Source: Dirofilaria immitis (taxonomy: Eukaryota; Nematoda; Chromadorea; Rhabditida; Onchocercidae). From it: 64,000 bases of DNA. A program made the translations under genes and the position numbers. The stretch covers positions 1 through 64,000 of the forward strand of contig JAKNDB010000018.1 in the NCBI GenBank assembly GCA_024305405.1. Reading direction: 5' to 3'. This document shows, piece by piece, positions 27,501 through 40,630 of the stretch. The notes beneath the pieces are model-generated. The model saw nothing but the letters and a program-made list of their open reading frames with translations, ran no database searches and was not told where the DNA came from. Every line of letters begins with the position of its first letter. The stretch's first letter is position 1.

Positions 27501-30500
27501 TTCGCTCGTATTTCATCACTTGACAAACCGCCATCATTCAGAAATAATGAACGAGATGGTTCCAGCAAAGGATTCAACCGTTCTAATACCTGATAACAAA
27601 AATAATTTCAATCATTCAATTAAACTAATAAATGGTATTACCTTAATTTCAACCCCCGTCCCATTCCCCCTCCCCTCCACATAGTTGAAGAAAATATATA
27701 TACTAACACTAAAAAACTCTCGCAAATGATAAATTAAACGACTATTCGCAATATGATAAAACTCCCACCAAGAAAAAAAAAACAGAAAAGGACAACAAAC
27801 CGAATCAGATGCTAGCGAGATTTCATCAATGAGTAGTGGCCGACCTTCTTTCATTGCCTTTATAACTACACCATCTACCCATTTAAATTTACCTTCACCA
27901 ATCGGACGTAATGAACCCAAAAAATCAGCAGCTTCCGTTCTCTGATGACAATTCAAAGCCAACAGCTTCTCCTGTAACATTTTTACTTATCATATTAAGC
28001 ACTTGATGGTTATTAAATCTTTGAATATATCCAACATGCCAGATCAAAGGATTCATTAGGATGAGAAGCCAGGATATTCCCACTGATTTTCGTAAAATAT
28101 AAGCAGGACGAAACAATCAAGGAAAAGATAAACTCCACGCACAAATATTTGTTTCCTTCTAAGGAAATGAACCGTTACCTTTGCAAGCATCTGTGCAACC
28201 GTTGTTTTACCACATCCTGTTTCACCAACAATGAGAACTGGTTCATTAAAATACCAACTTTGTGAAACCAAAACAAGCATTCTTCGAATGCTACCAGTTA
28301 AAACAATATTGTTTATGGCTGTATTTGAACGAAATTCAAGTGGTAGATAATCTGAATCATTGGCAAATAACCGTTCGATGTTTATTTGATATTTCAAATT
28401 TTTTTCTAATATTTTTGCACACACTCAACATCGACTGTATTACGACAACGTGCAGCGAGTAATAAAAAACCTGAAATTCAAATTTCTCTATGAATGATTG
28501 TTTCAAAAATGAAAATAGTAGATATTCTCAAGGAAATATTAACAAATACGTTCAAAACATAAGAATAATTGAAATATGTCACTTTTAAGTAATCATATTA
28601 AATCTTGGGTCTTAATTGGCATGCAAAATCTGGCCTTGTTTGCAAAAAAATGTACACTTAAAATCATAATTTAAAAGGCCGATATCTTTTATTACACCAA
28701 AATATATGAATTTGAAAGTAAAAAACTTACCATGTTCAGCCAGACATTGGCGCCAATCATTCTGATCAGAACCTGCAAGTCGCTGTCCCCATCTAAATAA
28801 ATCACGAAGTGTCATCAGCCCATCACTAGCTGAGAAAACGCCAACCACACTACGCTGAGCACGTAAGTCGCAGAATACCGAAACCATTGCTTGCGCAGCC
28901 GACGGAGCAATTTTACAACTGGAAAGAGTTTATTTCATACAAGGAACACCAAATGCATTCAACAAATTTCCTTGCAATGTTGAAAATGTTCTACAGATTG
29001 AAGTGTAGCGCGAAGAAATGCATCGTCGAAAAGTGTAATCCCCAAGTACTGTTAAGAATTTAGCTTAAATAATAATTGCATAGTGAATGAATGAAAAGAA
29101 AAGAGAGAAGTTAACTTTAGTAATGCGAATAACTCTTTTAAGAAAAATTACTTTTGCGGTACAGAATTTATCGAATATGATTGCATTGAATAATCTTCAC
29201 AGAATGATGAAGATGATGATAAAAACCTTTGATGTAGTTTGAAACAGGAAGTTCAGAAATTATTGTTACCTAACGATAACCATTTGAGCCAGTTCATTAT
29301 ATGGCAATTGATCGAATCGCAAAACAATAAAACGATTGAGCAAAGCACGTGAGAGACGTTTACGACCGGCGTAAGTGCAAACAGGGTTTTGCGTAGCAAA
29401 TAAGCGAAATTGAGAATTAGCCTTTACGACTGTATTCGTTTCAGAAATGAACAATTCACGATTGTCGTCTAGTAGCTAAAGTCAAAAAGAGAGCAGAAAT
29501 AAATTTCTCTAACATTTACAAAATAAAAGAATGAATATCTTGTGAAATAAGTCAAGCGTCATATACAGACAAAAAAATGAAGCAAAATAAATAAATAAAT
29601 AGTGAACTAAAGCATTAATTACATAATATTTCAGAAAATGTTACCCTATTGAGAGCTTCAATGACATCGGTTGATGCAAGATTTAATTCATCGAGAATTA
29701 TCCAGTGTCCATTACGAGCAGCTTTCACCAATGGACCTTCTATAAATACGAAACGACCATCACCATTTGGTACATAAGACCCTATGTATTCTTGAAGATC
29801 GGTATGTTCATGATTATTAATTCGAATAACCGTATTTCCAGTAATTTTTGCTAGGTGTATTACCTAAATATTACTCACATGTAAGATTTAGTTTTGAATT
29901 TAAAAAGTTACAAATATAAAAGCGCTATTATAATTCCTATATAGTGTCAAAATTATTCAATTTTAGAAATATAACTAGGTAGGAGAGCATTTTTCTGCAA
30001 CGATATCGTCCGATTTCTCAATTTTCGCATAATTTAAAAAATGTCTGAAATCGAGATACATAATTGCACAAAATCATTAATTTAATCTATAAATCCAAAT
30101 TCACCATAGCCGTTTTTCCACATGATGTTTCACCTTCCAGTAGCACCGGAAATTTACCACTACAAACAACGCGAGCAAGCTGAGCTAAATTTTTTCGGAC
30201 TGATGCTGTATAAACATAACTAGGATCATCTTGTAATTCAACGCTTCCTTTTTCAATCCAATATCCTTCAACTTCACTGCAAAATAAAAAAAAGAATAGT
30301 AAATAAACAAAATGAACTAGAGAAGGAATATTACTCTACACATCATACTGGAATTAAAAATTAGAGTGAATTCTTGCAACGACATTTTAACTAAAATTCT
30401 TATGCTAAAACCATTGAATTTTTCTAACTTCATTAGCAAAAGATTGCATTATTAATTTAAAAACTTTCATGATCTCTTATGATAAGAAAAATTTCTTAAT

Positions 30501-33500
30501 GTACCACAAAAAATCTAGTAACTCAGAATGCTTTATAAAAATGAAGTGATGAGCGTGGTGAATGAAACATAATTATAATACATACATATGATTATCGGTA
30601 AATTTTGTTTTCATTTTACCCAACGAGACTTTGCTCATTTTACTTTGAATAAGCTTTTCAACCACAGTTTGAGCTTCCGCAGTAAGATCGCTCATGAAAG
30701 ACATCGATACTGCTTCATAAATGTTACGTGCTTCACTTCCAAAGATATTTTCTGCCGTGAATGCAAAAGCACGACATAAAGTGCGTAAGCTAGAAAAAAT
30801 ATCACATATAAAATATTAATGTCTGATATTCGGTATTAAATCTGATCATCCTATAGTACATATACAAGTTCAATTGAATTTAGTTGGCTTAAAAAGCATT
30901 GGAGTAGAACAAACCTATATTTTCCAGGAAAAGCTATACGCAATGTCTGATAAAGTTCCAGTACAGCGGATATTCTTGCAACATCAAACGACGGAAGATA
31001 AGCCCGCGCAATGATATGCAGTTGTTCCATTTCCGTAGTTTCATGTACGAAAATTTCAGTAAAGCGGCTTCTATAAAACTGTAAGAATGTAATTTCATGG
31101 AGCTCAAATTACTTGATTTTTCAATATTCCTTTTCAAAAATTCCCGCACCTTATTCCAGCTGGTAGATTTCGTTTTCCTACATCATTGGCAGGATTCATG
31201 CAAGCAAACAAACGAAAATCTGGATGTTTACTTTCTGGATCTTCAATCAAACGTACCACAGAGTCCAGACATTCCGGTGTAGCCAAATTAATTTCATCAA
31301 CTAGAAGCCATTCACCTCGTTCAGCAGCCTGGAAAAGCAAAGGGATGATTTTGATAAAGTTCAAAATCAAACAATAAAAATATTTATTAAGTAAAAAATA
31401 ATAAGGTTACCTAAAATAGAAAAAATTAATGTTCCGATATCTTAAATTTTTGAAAAAAAACGAAATTTTTGATGGCTTACTTCAGCAACTGCTCCATGAA
31501 TATACGCAAATGAAACGGACGAAGCTTTTAATGATTCTGCACAACGTTTTGCCCTAACAAGTAAGTTCGCCCACAATTTTAGAGATTCATGTTTCTTTGG
31601 CATTTTCAGTGTACGACGTGCTGTTTCCGTGATTAACTCTGCATAATCACTGTATCGTCCATTTGATAAACACATCTGCAAATAAATGTTTCACTTGTTA
31701 TTCCCCATTTCTAAGATTATGCTAAAAGTATATTCTGATACTCCAAAATCATATTAGTTATAAACATTTCCATTTTGCATATACTGTTCTAAAATTTTCT
31801 CTGAGAATGATAGATTCACGACAAACAATACCATAATATTTCAAAATTTGACAACGACACTGTACATGAAATACAAAATCTGGAGATGATTCAATCATGC
31901 TTGAAAATTTCGTTTTATATAATGACCACAAAAATACTCACCAGAATGATTAAACTAAAGAAAAATCAAAAGCAACAAGTTACCATGGAAAAACTGATGA
32001 TATATTCTTCCGAAATATTACATATTTTTTAACAATTTTTCAAAATTCTTAAATTAAAATTTTCTCGACTGCTCCCTACTCTAATTTCTCAATCAAAGAA
32101 GAAAATAAATAAATGAGAAAATCACCTCTAAATGGTGCAGAAATTTTTGATTTTTGCCAAGTCAAATGTTGCAGCAAACAGTTCATCATATTCTTTTTCA
32201 GTGGTTTCAACAAATACGGTATTGATACTGGTCTATATCTAAAATTCAATAAATCGCAAATACCTGTTTTTGCACACTGAACTACGAGCCAGGCGTAAAT
32301 GAATTGAAACGACAAAATAATTAAGAAAATATTTCACTGGAATCTAAATTAGTATAGAAATTAAAGTACATAAAAAATACATACCCGCCAATTAAATCCG
32401 ACGAATCTGAGTGTTGGCTAAGATTTACAACCCTAAGAGTGGTGCCAATACGATCTGCTAATAGCTGTACAATTGCCGTTTTACCAACTCCAGTTTCACC
32501 AACAAACAATATTGGCTCTATACGATTTATACAAACTGTTATCCGCTCCAACAGCTGACATACATTACGTGTGATACCGAAATTAGTAACCTTACTGAAA
32601 TCCAATTTTCAGGATGAAATCTGTTTCTTTTTATTTTAGCTACTCAGATTATTAAATATTCATTAAACAAAAAAAAGAATTCGTGATTGGTTACTGCTAA
32701 AAGTTCTTATGTGATATATTCAAATTATTAAAAAAAGACCTTTATATCTTAGGTAAGTTTCCACAAATTACGCCTCAAATTTTTAATTAATTTTGATTTG
32801 TAGGACTTGATTCAAGCTCCATGACAACATCAATTCTTTCTATATTAATATATGTTTCTTCTTTCAACTTTCCAATTTAATTTAATATTGTAAGAAAAAT
32901 ATTCCTATTAGAATATCAAAAAGAAAAATTGAAAAACTGGTTTTATCAAATGTTGGAAAACTATGTAAAATTCAGAAAATGACAATATTTTTCAAAGTAC
33001 AAGCAGCCGAAATGATACGACTATTTCAGATAATGCAAAATTTTCACCTCTCTCTTGTCGCTGCTAGCGGTTTCCTTTGCAAACTTGCTCGGCCACATTT
33101 CATGCTGGTTTGCATTACCGAAATTTCAGGTAATCGGAGATTTAACTGATATATCAGTTGCTCATGATTCAAAGACAGATTGCTGGCAATTATTTCAGAC
33201 AATGCAACAAATTCTTCCTGACTGCGGCAATGAACGGTCCAACAATCGACCAATTCATGAAAAACAGCTATTGAATCCGACAAGTCTTCCAAATCGTTGA
33301 TACGAGCACAAGCTTTCAATAAATCTCTGTAAATAATATATCAAAAAATTTTGGTACAGCTTCCTTTTAGATTTTATCAATATTTCTTTCAAAAATAAAT
33401 TGAAATTTTGGAAAACCCTACGTTGTTCCTAATTTCCTCCCGTTTATTTGTTTATTCGAACTATCGATAAGTTCATCGAATAGGGTTAACAATTTCTGAG

Positions 33501-35587
33501 CAATTGGTGCAACTCTTTTGTATAAAATACAAATGGCGCGATAAAGTTCTTTGTTTGTAAATGGCGGCAGTGAGATTTCAAACGGGGCGGAAGTAAGTAA
33601 CAATTCAATATCAGATGATCGAAAACTTTTTTGTCTTATACACCTGAAAACTTAACTTTATTACTTGCAAATTGTTAAATTTCCTATTTTTTCCATTTTT
33701 CTTCATAATAATGTTTCAACCTAAATATTGTCAGAAATTTGATAAGGAAATATCTTGAAGATTCAAGAAAAGTTTCATAGTTTTCTATAACCGCTCGATA
33801 CATTTGTGCTGCATTTTCTGGTTAACTGGTCAAAATTTTCAAACAGTGTGACATTAAAAAGACCTCATCGTAGCAACAATATAAGCTTCATTATGCATTC
33901 GTATCGTTTCACCAGAAGTTACTCGTATTTTACGATGATTACATAAATCGATTATCTGTGATATTAGATCAGCCGAGGCACAATCAATATCTTCCAAAAG
34001 TATAATTCCTTTATCAAGAATGTACTGAAAAACTTCCAAGAGTTGTAATAAAAACAAGAAAAAAATCAGAAATTAATTATAGAAAAAAATCAATATTTTA
34101 TGCAGAAGTCAAGGACTAATTCGTTATTTATAGTAGCATTTTTCATAACAAATTGGTTAAATAACGTCCACTTCTTCTTTCCAAAAAAGATTAATATGGA
34201 TAATTTTTCATTCAATGTACTCTTCAGTTGAGTTCAGATAATTAGAATCTTTCTTATTCTGCCTATATTATTGGTGGAATTTCCTGAATACAATTGCAGT
34301 ACTTAGCTGTTCTAATATAAGTATTCAAATTCATTTTGATTCTAATTTCGATTCATTTGCTAGGCGCTTCACATCGAATACGAAGAAATTTAGAAAGAAA
34401 CTTTTTATTCCTTTGGAATTTCATACATGAGTATTGAATTGTAAAATAAGGCTTGGCATTCTTCATCATCTACCAAATACTGACATCACTTATGGTAAAA
34501 GCAAATCAAATTAGAAAAAATTTTACCTTAGTGAAAGTGCTTTGCTTCCAGCAAAATTCACCAGGTACATCCAAACAATGAAATGTTCCGAACAAAGTTT
34601 TCGAATCGATTTGTTCACCCATTTGTATAGATCGACATGGTAATTTCATCTTATGTGCAACTTCCTTCACTATCGATGTTTTACCACAACCAATTGGGCC
34701 CTAAATTTTATGTGTTTCAATGATGAAAAAATCAGATAGTCTACTTGCAATAAATATGTGAAAAAGAAACTAGCTCACTAAAAATTAATCACAAAATTGA
34801 AGGAAATTCCGAGTAAACTGAAAACAAAAAGCTACCAAAAACTTTATTTGACGTCACTAAAAATTTAAATACAAAATCGATTAATATGCTGAAATACGTT
34901 AGTTCGATATTGCATATAATCTCATATACAAGAAAAAATTGGTTCGAAACAGAAATAATCATTTAGCAAAATTAATTTTCAAAAAATCGTAAGATAAAAT
35001 AATTCGAACATATTTAATGCTACTTAATTCCATTTTAATTGCTACTACCGACTACTTTTGATGCTGCAATAATCTGACATTCTAAATGTTCGACGTACAC
35101 CAACGCTAATCATTATTATTCCTTTTGTTCTTATTCAGTATCATTACATTAAAAGAGAATCAAAATTAAAAAGCACTCAGTACTTCTAAGCATATCAGAA
35201 AGTTCTATGTACCATTCATTTTTTGCTTTTAAATTCTCCAATTTTCTTAAAATTAATTTAAAATTTTTGTTCTTCCAAAATTTGGAAAGAAAAACAAATT
35301 AAATTAGAGGCAAAGGCGTAAACAGACTTTTGTAAAAACATAAGCAGTACAGGACAGCTTCAAGAACTTACTTGTAGAAGGACAAGTAAACGATTTCGGA
35401 TACCAATCTCTAACTGATCACGATAAGTAGCCCTAGTGGGCATAACATCCAGTATAAAATCACCATCCGCTAATCCAGGTTTTTCCTCCAATTTTTTACT
35501 TTTTATTGTTTTTTCAGATGTTGTATTTTCGGCCTCATCAGTAAGTATTAATTTCCGTTTCCGCCTTTTCGTCTTTTTCATCTTCAT
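3590..35587 (-). CDS. mdn-1: Midasin (MDN1/Rea1), giant AAA ATPase of 60S ribosome biogenesis, about 55 exons
   Basis: Midasin uses ATP-driven movement of a six-AAA ring and a flexible tail to strip assembly factors (the Ytm1/Erb1 and Rsa4 steps) from nucleolar and nuclear pre-60S particles. All parts of the family appear in order on the minus strand: a short basic N-terminus, AAA1 (GPIGCGKTS), AAA2 (GETGVGKTA), AAA3 (GETSCGKTA), AAA4 (GETGCGKTT), AAA5 (Walker A broken by a frameshift), AAA6 (GKAGSGKST), a helical linker, an Asp/Glu-rich segment and a C-terminal MIDAS domain (AVDDSASMHDN), ending FPFPFYMVVG...IRQWFELTARDS and a TGA at 3592-3590. The proposed ATG at 35587 follows a TTTACTTCAG-like acceptor, suitable for a spliced leader; a further upstream exon is not excluded. 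At least eight exons change frame by one base, mostly at homopolymers, so either the assembly carries indel errors or the copy is decaying. Conservation and exon order favour a real gene with sequence errors. Confidence 0.93.
3852..3893. repeat. Perfect 42-bp palindrome in a midasin intron
   Basis: The bases read identically on both strands over 42 positions (21-bp arms, no loop). It lies in the last midasin intron, between exons 4084-3945 and 3843-3590. It is AT-rich apart from GTTG/CAAC ends. It could form a cruciform or an RNA hairpin that brings the two splice sites together, or it may be an inverted-duplication scar. Confidence 0.85.
4956..5011. repeat. AT dinucleotide tracts in a midasin intron
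   Basis: Two (AT)n stretches separated by a purine-rich stretch lie in the intron between the exons ending at 5068 and starting at 4906. This is simple sequence with no sign of function. Confidence 0.7.
5518..8366 (-). other. mdn-1: Midasin Asp/Glu-rich region exons
   Basis: Exons around 8323-8170, 7912-7783, 7645-7440, 7315-6943, 6688-about 6530, 6440-6270, 6075-5887 and 5652-5518 encode a low-complexity acidic tether (for example DDKDANVDDDDNRDDKDADA at 7315-6943). The family motif GDVNQSEEDKLDSDLWNQDD (7645-7440) corresponds to the GDLN...DKLDERLWGDDD box of human midasin. This disordered tether links the ring and linker to the MIDAS domain. At least two exons here (near 6354-6357 and near 6030) change frame. 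A third (6688-6530) changes in a way that one added base cannot explain. Confidence 0.8.
8560..21590 (-). other. mdn-1: Midasin helical linker exons
   Basis: About 25 small exons continue the frame between the AAA ring and the acidic tail. Readable landmarks are: about 21590-21350 (WILGVLWAAFCVSF), about 19145-19010, 18815-18631, 18445-18280, 17035-16850, 16408-15955, 15266-15080 (ENEWSKWFEA...TYIYRKSTKYRDD, matching the family's SEWDEQE...YRYRSRN segment), 14842-about 14600, 14403-14215 (VYWLKEKWPEV), 13585-13448 (LLVNWRKMEVLCWDNLLEQV), 13190-12933, 12563-12196 (DFVKIMKYNDLNLWSVKNSA, a strong family signature), 11908-11793, 11344-11213 (GLSSRKGL), 10781-10560, 10383-10232, 9961-9780, 9440-9120 and 8768-8560. 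The linker is poorly conserved and helix-rich, so individual borders are less certain. Frame shifts occur at A6 19038-19043 and C4 13116-13119 (plus-strand runs). Confidence 0.75.
21767..23442 (-). other. mdn-1: Midasin AAA6 exons
   Basis: Exons: 23442-about 23233 (Walker A IVGKAGSGKSTAVRILA, then ESDSLELLGSFEQV), 22993-22842, 22730-22592 (FEWLNSRFVDAFINGYWILV, a weakened Walker B with VENVN in place of DE-rich), 22523-about 22376 (AAVLDRLNACLENNGELNL), 22229-22095 (TMDDDYGDVSRAMRNRSVEL) and 21914-21767. One frame change at an A4 run (T4 at 23386-23389) precedes the P-loop. The family's AAA6 also lacks a full Walker B (human has a DNVN-type motif), so the weak site is expected. The border between 22376 and 22229 is uncertain. 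Confidence 0.82.
23560..26442 (-). other. mdn-1: Midasin AAA5 exons
   Basis: Exons: 26442-26230, 25825-25692 (LARGLAVNKPILLEG, then Walker A in a shifted frame), 25525-25399 (ADLFGCDVPI, WRDGPILHAIKTGQWVLLDE), 25025-24823 (MNLASQSVLEGLNACFDHR, ACQNPCSQGGNRRKLPKSF, NRF), 24548-24337 (FEFNLRDLLRWAQLTVD), 23981-23909 and 23695-23560. The P-loop of this module is interrupted at a C4 run (G4 at 25778-25781); upstream and downstream frames each match the family. The exon border splitting LLDE from MNL is consistent with a phase-0 intron. Confidence 0.86.
26673..28474 (-). other. mdn-1: Midasin AAA4 exons
   Basis: Exons: 28474-28184 (starts GFLLLAARCRN; Walker A VGETGCGKTTVAQMLA), 27971-27800 (CHQRTEAADFLGSLRPIGEG and Walker B PLLIDEISLASDS), 27591-27443 (NVIATMNPGGDYGKKE, sensor 1), 27241-27042 (LSKALRNRFTEIWCP) and 26859-26673 (TITIRDIVTIAQLV). 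Frame changes occur in the first exon at an A5 run (T5 at 28412-28416) and in the last exon at a T5 run (A5 at 26757-26761); in both, one extra base restores the family reading. AAA4 motifs are otherwise canonical. Confidence 0.86.
28731..30278 (-). other. mdn-1: Midasin AAA3 exons
   Basis: Exons: 30278-30107 (EVEGYWIEKG, then Walker A GETSCGKTAM), 29863-29645 (INNHEHTDLQEYIGSYVPNG and Walker B HWIILDELNLASTD), 29475-29270 (LLDDNRELFI, FATQNPVCTYAGRKRLSRAL, NRF) and 28921-28731 (LMTLRDLFRWGQRL, the sensor-2 RDLFRW motif). These are near-invariant midasin signatures and need no frame correction in this block, which helps anchor the gene model. Confidence 0.88.
30582..32597 (-). other. mdn-1: Midasin AAA2 exons
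   Basis: Exons: 32597-32386 (Walker A FVGETGVGKTAIVQLLA, then SQHSDSSDLIGG), 32238-32126 (begins YRPVS to complete the conserved GGY-K/R-PV motif, then loses frame), 31675-31481, 31331-31150 (Walker B WLLVDEINLATPE and sensor-1 region FRLFACMNPANDVGKRNLP), 31072-30916 (SRFTEIFVHE) and 30790-about 30582 (LRTLCRAFAFTAENIFG). The 32238-32126 exon needs two one-base corrections, one of them in an A5 run (T5 at 32144-32148 on the plus strand), to match the family. Catalytic motifs are intact, so AAA2 should bind and hydrolyse ATP, as it does in yeast Rea1. Confidence 0.85.
33050..35587 (-). other. mdn-1: Midasin N-terminus and AAA1 exons
   Basis: Exons seen: 35587-35373 (starts MKMKKTKRRKRKLIL, lysine/arginine-rich, nuclear-signal-like; ends in a GTAAGT donor), 34700-34527 (Walker A GPIGCGKTSIVKEVA, then GEQIDSKTLFGTFHCLDVPG), 34024-33863 (Walker B GIILLEDID), 33645-33421 (helical lid, FEISLPPFTNKELYRAI) and 33327-33050 (starts RDLLKACARIN, the sensor-2-side RDLLKW-type helix). 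The N-terminus before AAA1 is short: human and yeast midasins have a few hundred residues there. Part may be missing, or the first exon may be upstream of 35.6 kb. Confidence 0.85.
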
Positions 35588-37020
35588 TCTCTTTTATCTG
35601 AAGTAAATTAGAATTGTATCGAACTTAACAGTTTTCGTAAACATAAACAGTTTTCATAAACATAACATCTCGCATAGATTAACTTATCGTCTTATCATTT
35701 TCAAGTCAAATTTACATAGAGGAAGAGAAACACACTACATACATCTCCTAAAATGTCAAGCAATATATATTCAAATTTTATGCAAATTTCAGTTAAATGA
35801 ATTTGATGTTTAAGTGATGTGGTAATTTAGCCCATATTTCATCTTTTAGATATTATGAGAGTAATACATCACAAATTTGTCATTAAAATGATTTGGTACT
35901 AGCGATAAGGAAAAAGATTTATCAAATTAACAAAATAAGCAAATTATATAATAAATAATACATCACATCACATAACAAACAAAGTGAGAGAGAATAGAAA
36001 TAGAAATGAGAGTGAGAGACATTTGCATATCGAACTTGACAAAAAGAAACTGCAAAATAGAATGTAGAAGAAAAAAAAACCAAACCAATCATTGGTAGTA
36101 AGTTAATTATTTGGCTCTAGATAATATATTATTCATGCCATAATACAACAATCCGTAATCTTATATGCAAAAATATTGTCTTATTTTTTATTTCTTCTAG
36201 AAATATGCCTTGCCATCTCACTGTTCCAGCGATAAGTTTTTTTGAAAATCCAGAAAATTTTATATTCCATGAAAGTTCTTCACTAAAACTTTGCTTACTT
36301 GCATACACATGACACATAATGCCCGAACATTTCAATCATTTATAAATGAATACAAAAAAATCGATTTGGTGTATAAACTGAACTGCCTATAAAACAAAGC
36401 GAGAAAAAGACGGCTGAAAACATAAGTATTCAATGTCATCTCGACTCAATATAAAAATGAAATAAAGAGAAAAAGGAATATATTGTGAGATTACCTACAA
36501 GAGGCAAGTGATTAACATAATTATTGAAATAAAATTATATCATCAGCGGCAAATAGCACACAATACCACTGGTATCAATTGCAGAATAAAAGAAGACATT
36601 TCGAAGAGGATCATCTTTTGTGAAAGTACCTGAAACTCGTATTTTTTAGAAAGATAAATGATTTTCTAAATTCAAAATACGTTTGCGAAAACTTGAAAAT
36701 ATTCTTAAAAATAGTCTTGATTTCTAATGAAATGAAATGCCACCATATAGCAGTGGCAAATATGCCTACTAGATTTTGCCAAAAGTAAAAGGCCGAAAAA
36801 ACATTGCTGCTGATCAACTGTGACTGAAGTCTGAAGATATATAATATTCAATCGAATAACTTGGAAGATTGAAATATCTCTCCCAGAAAACCCATCTATA
36901 CCTGCACAATATTATTTAGAATTTGACAGTAACTGCACCGTGCTCGATCAAACAATCTTCCTGTTAATGTCCTATATTCGAATTGCAGAAGGCATTTTCA
37001 ATTAAGTGAATAAAATTTAA
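35588..37020. other. Region upstream of midasin, no gene recognised
   Basis: AT-rich DNA between the midasin start and the aos-1-like pseudogene. Two minus-strand open frames (36129-36335 and 36611-36817) have no recognisable motif. A missing midasin 5' exon or its promoter could lie here; nothing diagnostic was seen. Confidence 0.4.
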
Positions 37021-38762
37021 CTAAACTTTAGTTTTTAATTCAATATTTTGGCGAACAGGTTCACAGGTGAAAAAAACCTTTATTGCTTCTTGTGCCATAT
37101 GTGCTCCAACGATGGCACATGCTGGGCTAAGCTGAGGTCCAACAAAACTGAAATAACTTCATTTTTAATTCTTAATGAAAAGAAAACTATCCGTAATAAT
37201 TTTGATAAATAATGAATAAGGCAAAAATCTTTCAAGTGTAAACCACATCATTTTTATCATCAAGAGAATCAAAATTCGCTAACTGTGAAAAATATTTGAT
37301 GTTGAAATACTCGTCATCAAGAATATGATTGCATTGCTCTAACTCTCTTTTCCATAGCTCTATGAATTTCTCTTGATCCACAGCATCACCGCTATCTTGT
37401 AGTCGAAGCATAACTACAATTGGATGTACTTTTATGACGTTTGCTATGTTTGCGACATTCTATCTTTGTTTCTAACAAAGAGCTTATAAAATTTATTTTT
37501 AATATGGAAATTTTAATATTTAATGGGAAACTTTTAATATTGAAACTTTTCAAACTTTAGCATTGAAAATTTGAAGTGCAAAGAGGAATTTCGTAAGGAA
37601 AAAATCACTTATCTGATGTAAAACTTTATTACAATTATACTTGTAAACGAAAAAATACCTTGGACAGAGAAATATGATTTGGGCAAAATCCACTTCTTTC
37701 CATGAATAAAGCTTTATATAAATTATTAAACAAGTCTATTTCGACGTATCGTCCCATAATGGACATGAAAATATTTGAAAAATTACCAGTTGTAAAAAGA
37801 ATGAAGTGTCTTCAATTAATCCAGAAATCGTAGTAGGGAACTTTCATCGTATTGCTAGATAGACATGTGAAACATTGACTTTGCCCTTTTGTGCCATTAT
37901 TTTTTTATTAATGTGATGGCCGAAGCCTAACAATAACGTTCTAAATTTATTCTAATTTTTGTATCGCATTTGTAATACTATTGATACGATTCAAGCTGGA
38001 TTGTATTTTTCTTTCATTTCTAAATGTTTGTAGTGAATATCTGATTTTACAAAAATGTGTATAACAACTTTTTTGTTACAGGAATTCAAAAAAACTACAA
38101 TAAATTTTAATAAAGTGGTGAAAAGAAATAAAAATATAATCCGGAAAATTTAAAAATACATAAAATTTCAACAAGATAAAATAGATTAACTACTGAACAA
38201 TGAATTTCAATTAATACGTGAAAACACTAATAAATAATACAGTTGAAATGATAATACAGCAACAATTCGAAATATGACTTCATGATCAAATAGACATGAT
38301 AAAATCTTTGAGAGGGGTAAATTTTCATATTTATTTCAACTTCATTTTCGCCTTCACACTAAATTGCAATGAAAATTGTTTACCATAATCATCTAAAGAA
38401 ATTTAAAAGAAAAAAATTCTAAGCAAATGATCAGTTTCAAAGCGTAGAAAAGTGAATTTATGTTCACAATGTGTTTTACAGTTCAAAATCAAATGATCAT
38501 TTCTTAGGAAACTAACAAATTGATTTTTAAATTAAGAAAAGATTCATTTCCCAAAAATGAAAAGATTAATTTCTGAAAAAAAAATGAAAATAATATGCTT
38601 ATAACAGTGAAAGACAAAGAACTGGACAAATAATAAATAAGCAAACTGACCAATTTATGCTTCCAAACCTTACAATCATTTTTGCCGGTCATAAATAGCA
38701 TTCTCATCTTCATTGATTGCATTTTCTACGGCTATAACAATCGCCGAATTCTTTGATGGCAT
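37021..38762 (-). pseudogene. aos-1: SUMO-activating enzyme subunit 1 (AOS1/SAE1)-like, decayed
   Basis: SAE1/AOS1 is the small subunit of the heterodimeric SUMO E1. Its N-terminus has a near-invariant DRQIRLWGLEAQ motif. Here an ATG at 38762 opens MPSKNSAIVIAVENAINEDE, then YDRQ. The next twelve codons contain GLEA but have stops (TGA, TAA, TAA) where the family has Arg, Trp and Gln. A C-terminal exon at about 37410-37250 reads LRLQDSGDAVDQEKFIELWK. The last one (37149-37021) reads FVGPQLSPACAIVGAHMAQE, then AIKV, matching the family's MAPVCAVVGGILAQEIVKA, and ends in TAG. The phases of these two exons do not fit. The adenylation centre and the remaining exons were not found between 37.5 and 38.6 kb. 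The three substitutions to stops are not homopolymer errors, so a pseudogene or partial duplicate is the best reading. Confidence 0.68.
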
Positions 38763-39868
<1,106 letters not shown>

Positions 39869-40196
39869 TTAACCTATCCGTTATTGATATGCAAAGAAAA
39901 AGAAAAAAAAATTATGATCTAAAGCTTCTAGCAACAGAATTATTCTTCATTTAATGAATATCAAAGCTAAAGGAAAAAGAAATATTATTCGATGGATTTC
40001 TATCTTCATAATATTATACATATTATATAGGTACATGTATATTTTTTACTTTATATGCTAAGCTTTCATAGAATCTAAGAATATATTTTCATGAAATTAT
40101 TTTTTCCTTATTATATCTTCTGCCTTTCCATGTATGAAGAAAAATATTCAGTTTTATTCAAATCGAATTTTAAATTAAATGTTTAAATTAAAACCA

Positions 40197-40516
<320 letters not shown>

Positions 40517-40630
40517 TAATCAAAGCAAATGGTATTGTATAATATTTCCTAAATGATTCATTATTCATGATAAACGTAAATAAATGTTGCGATATCTGAT
40601 TCTCATCTTTATTTCTGATTGTCACACTCT

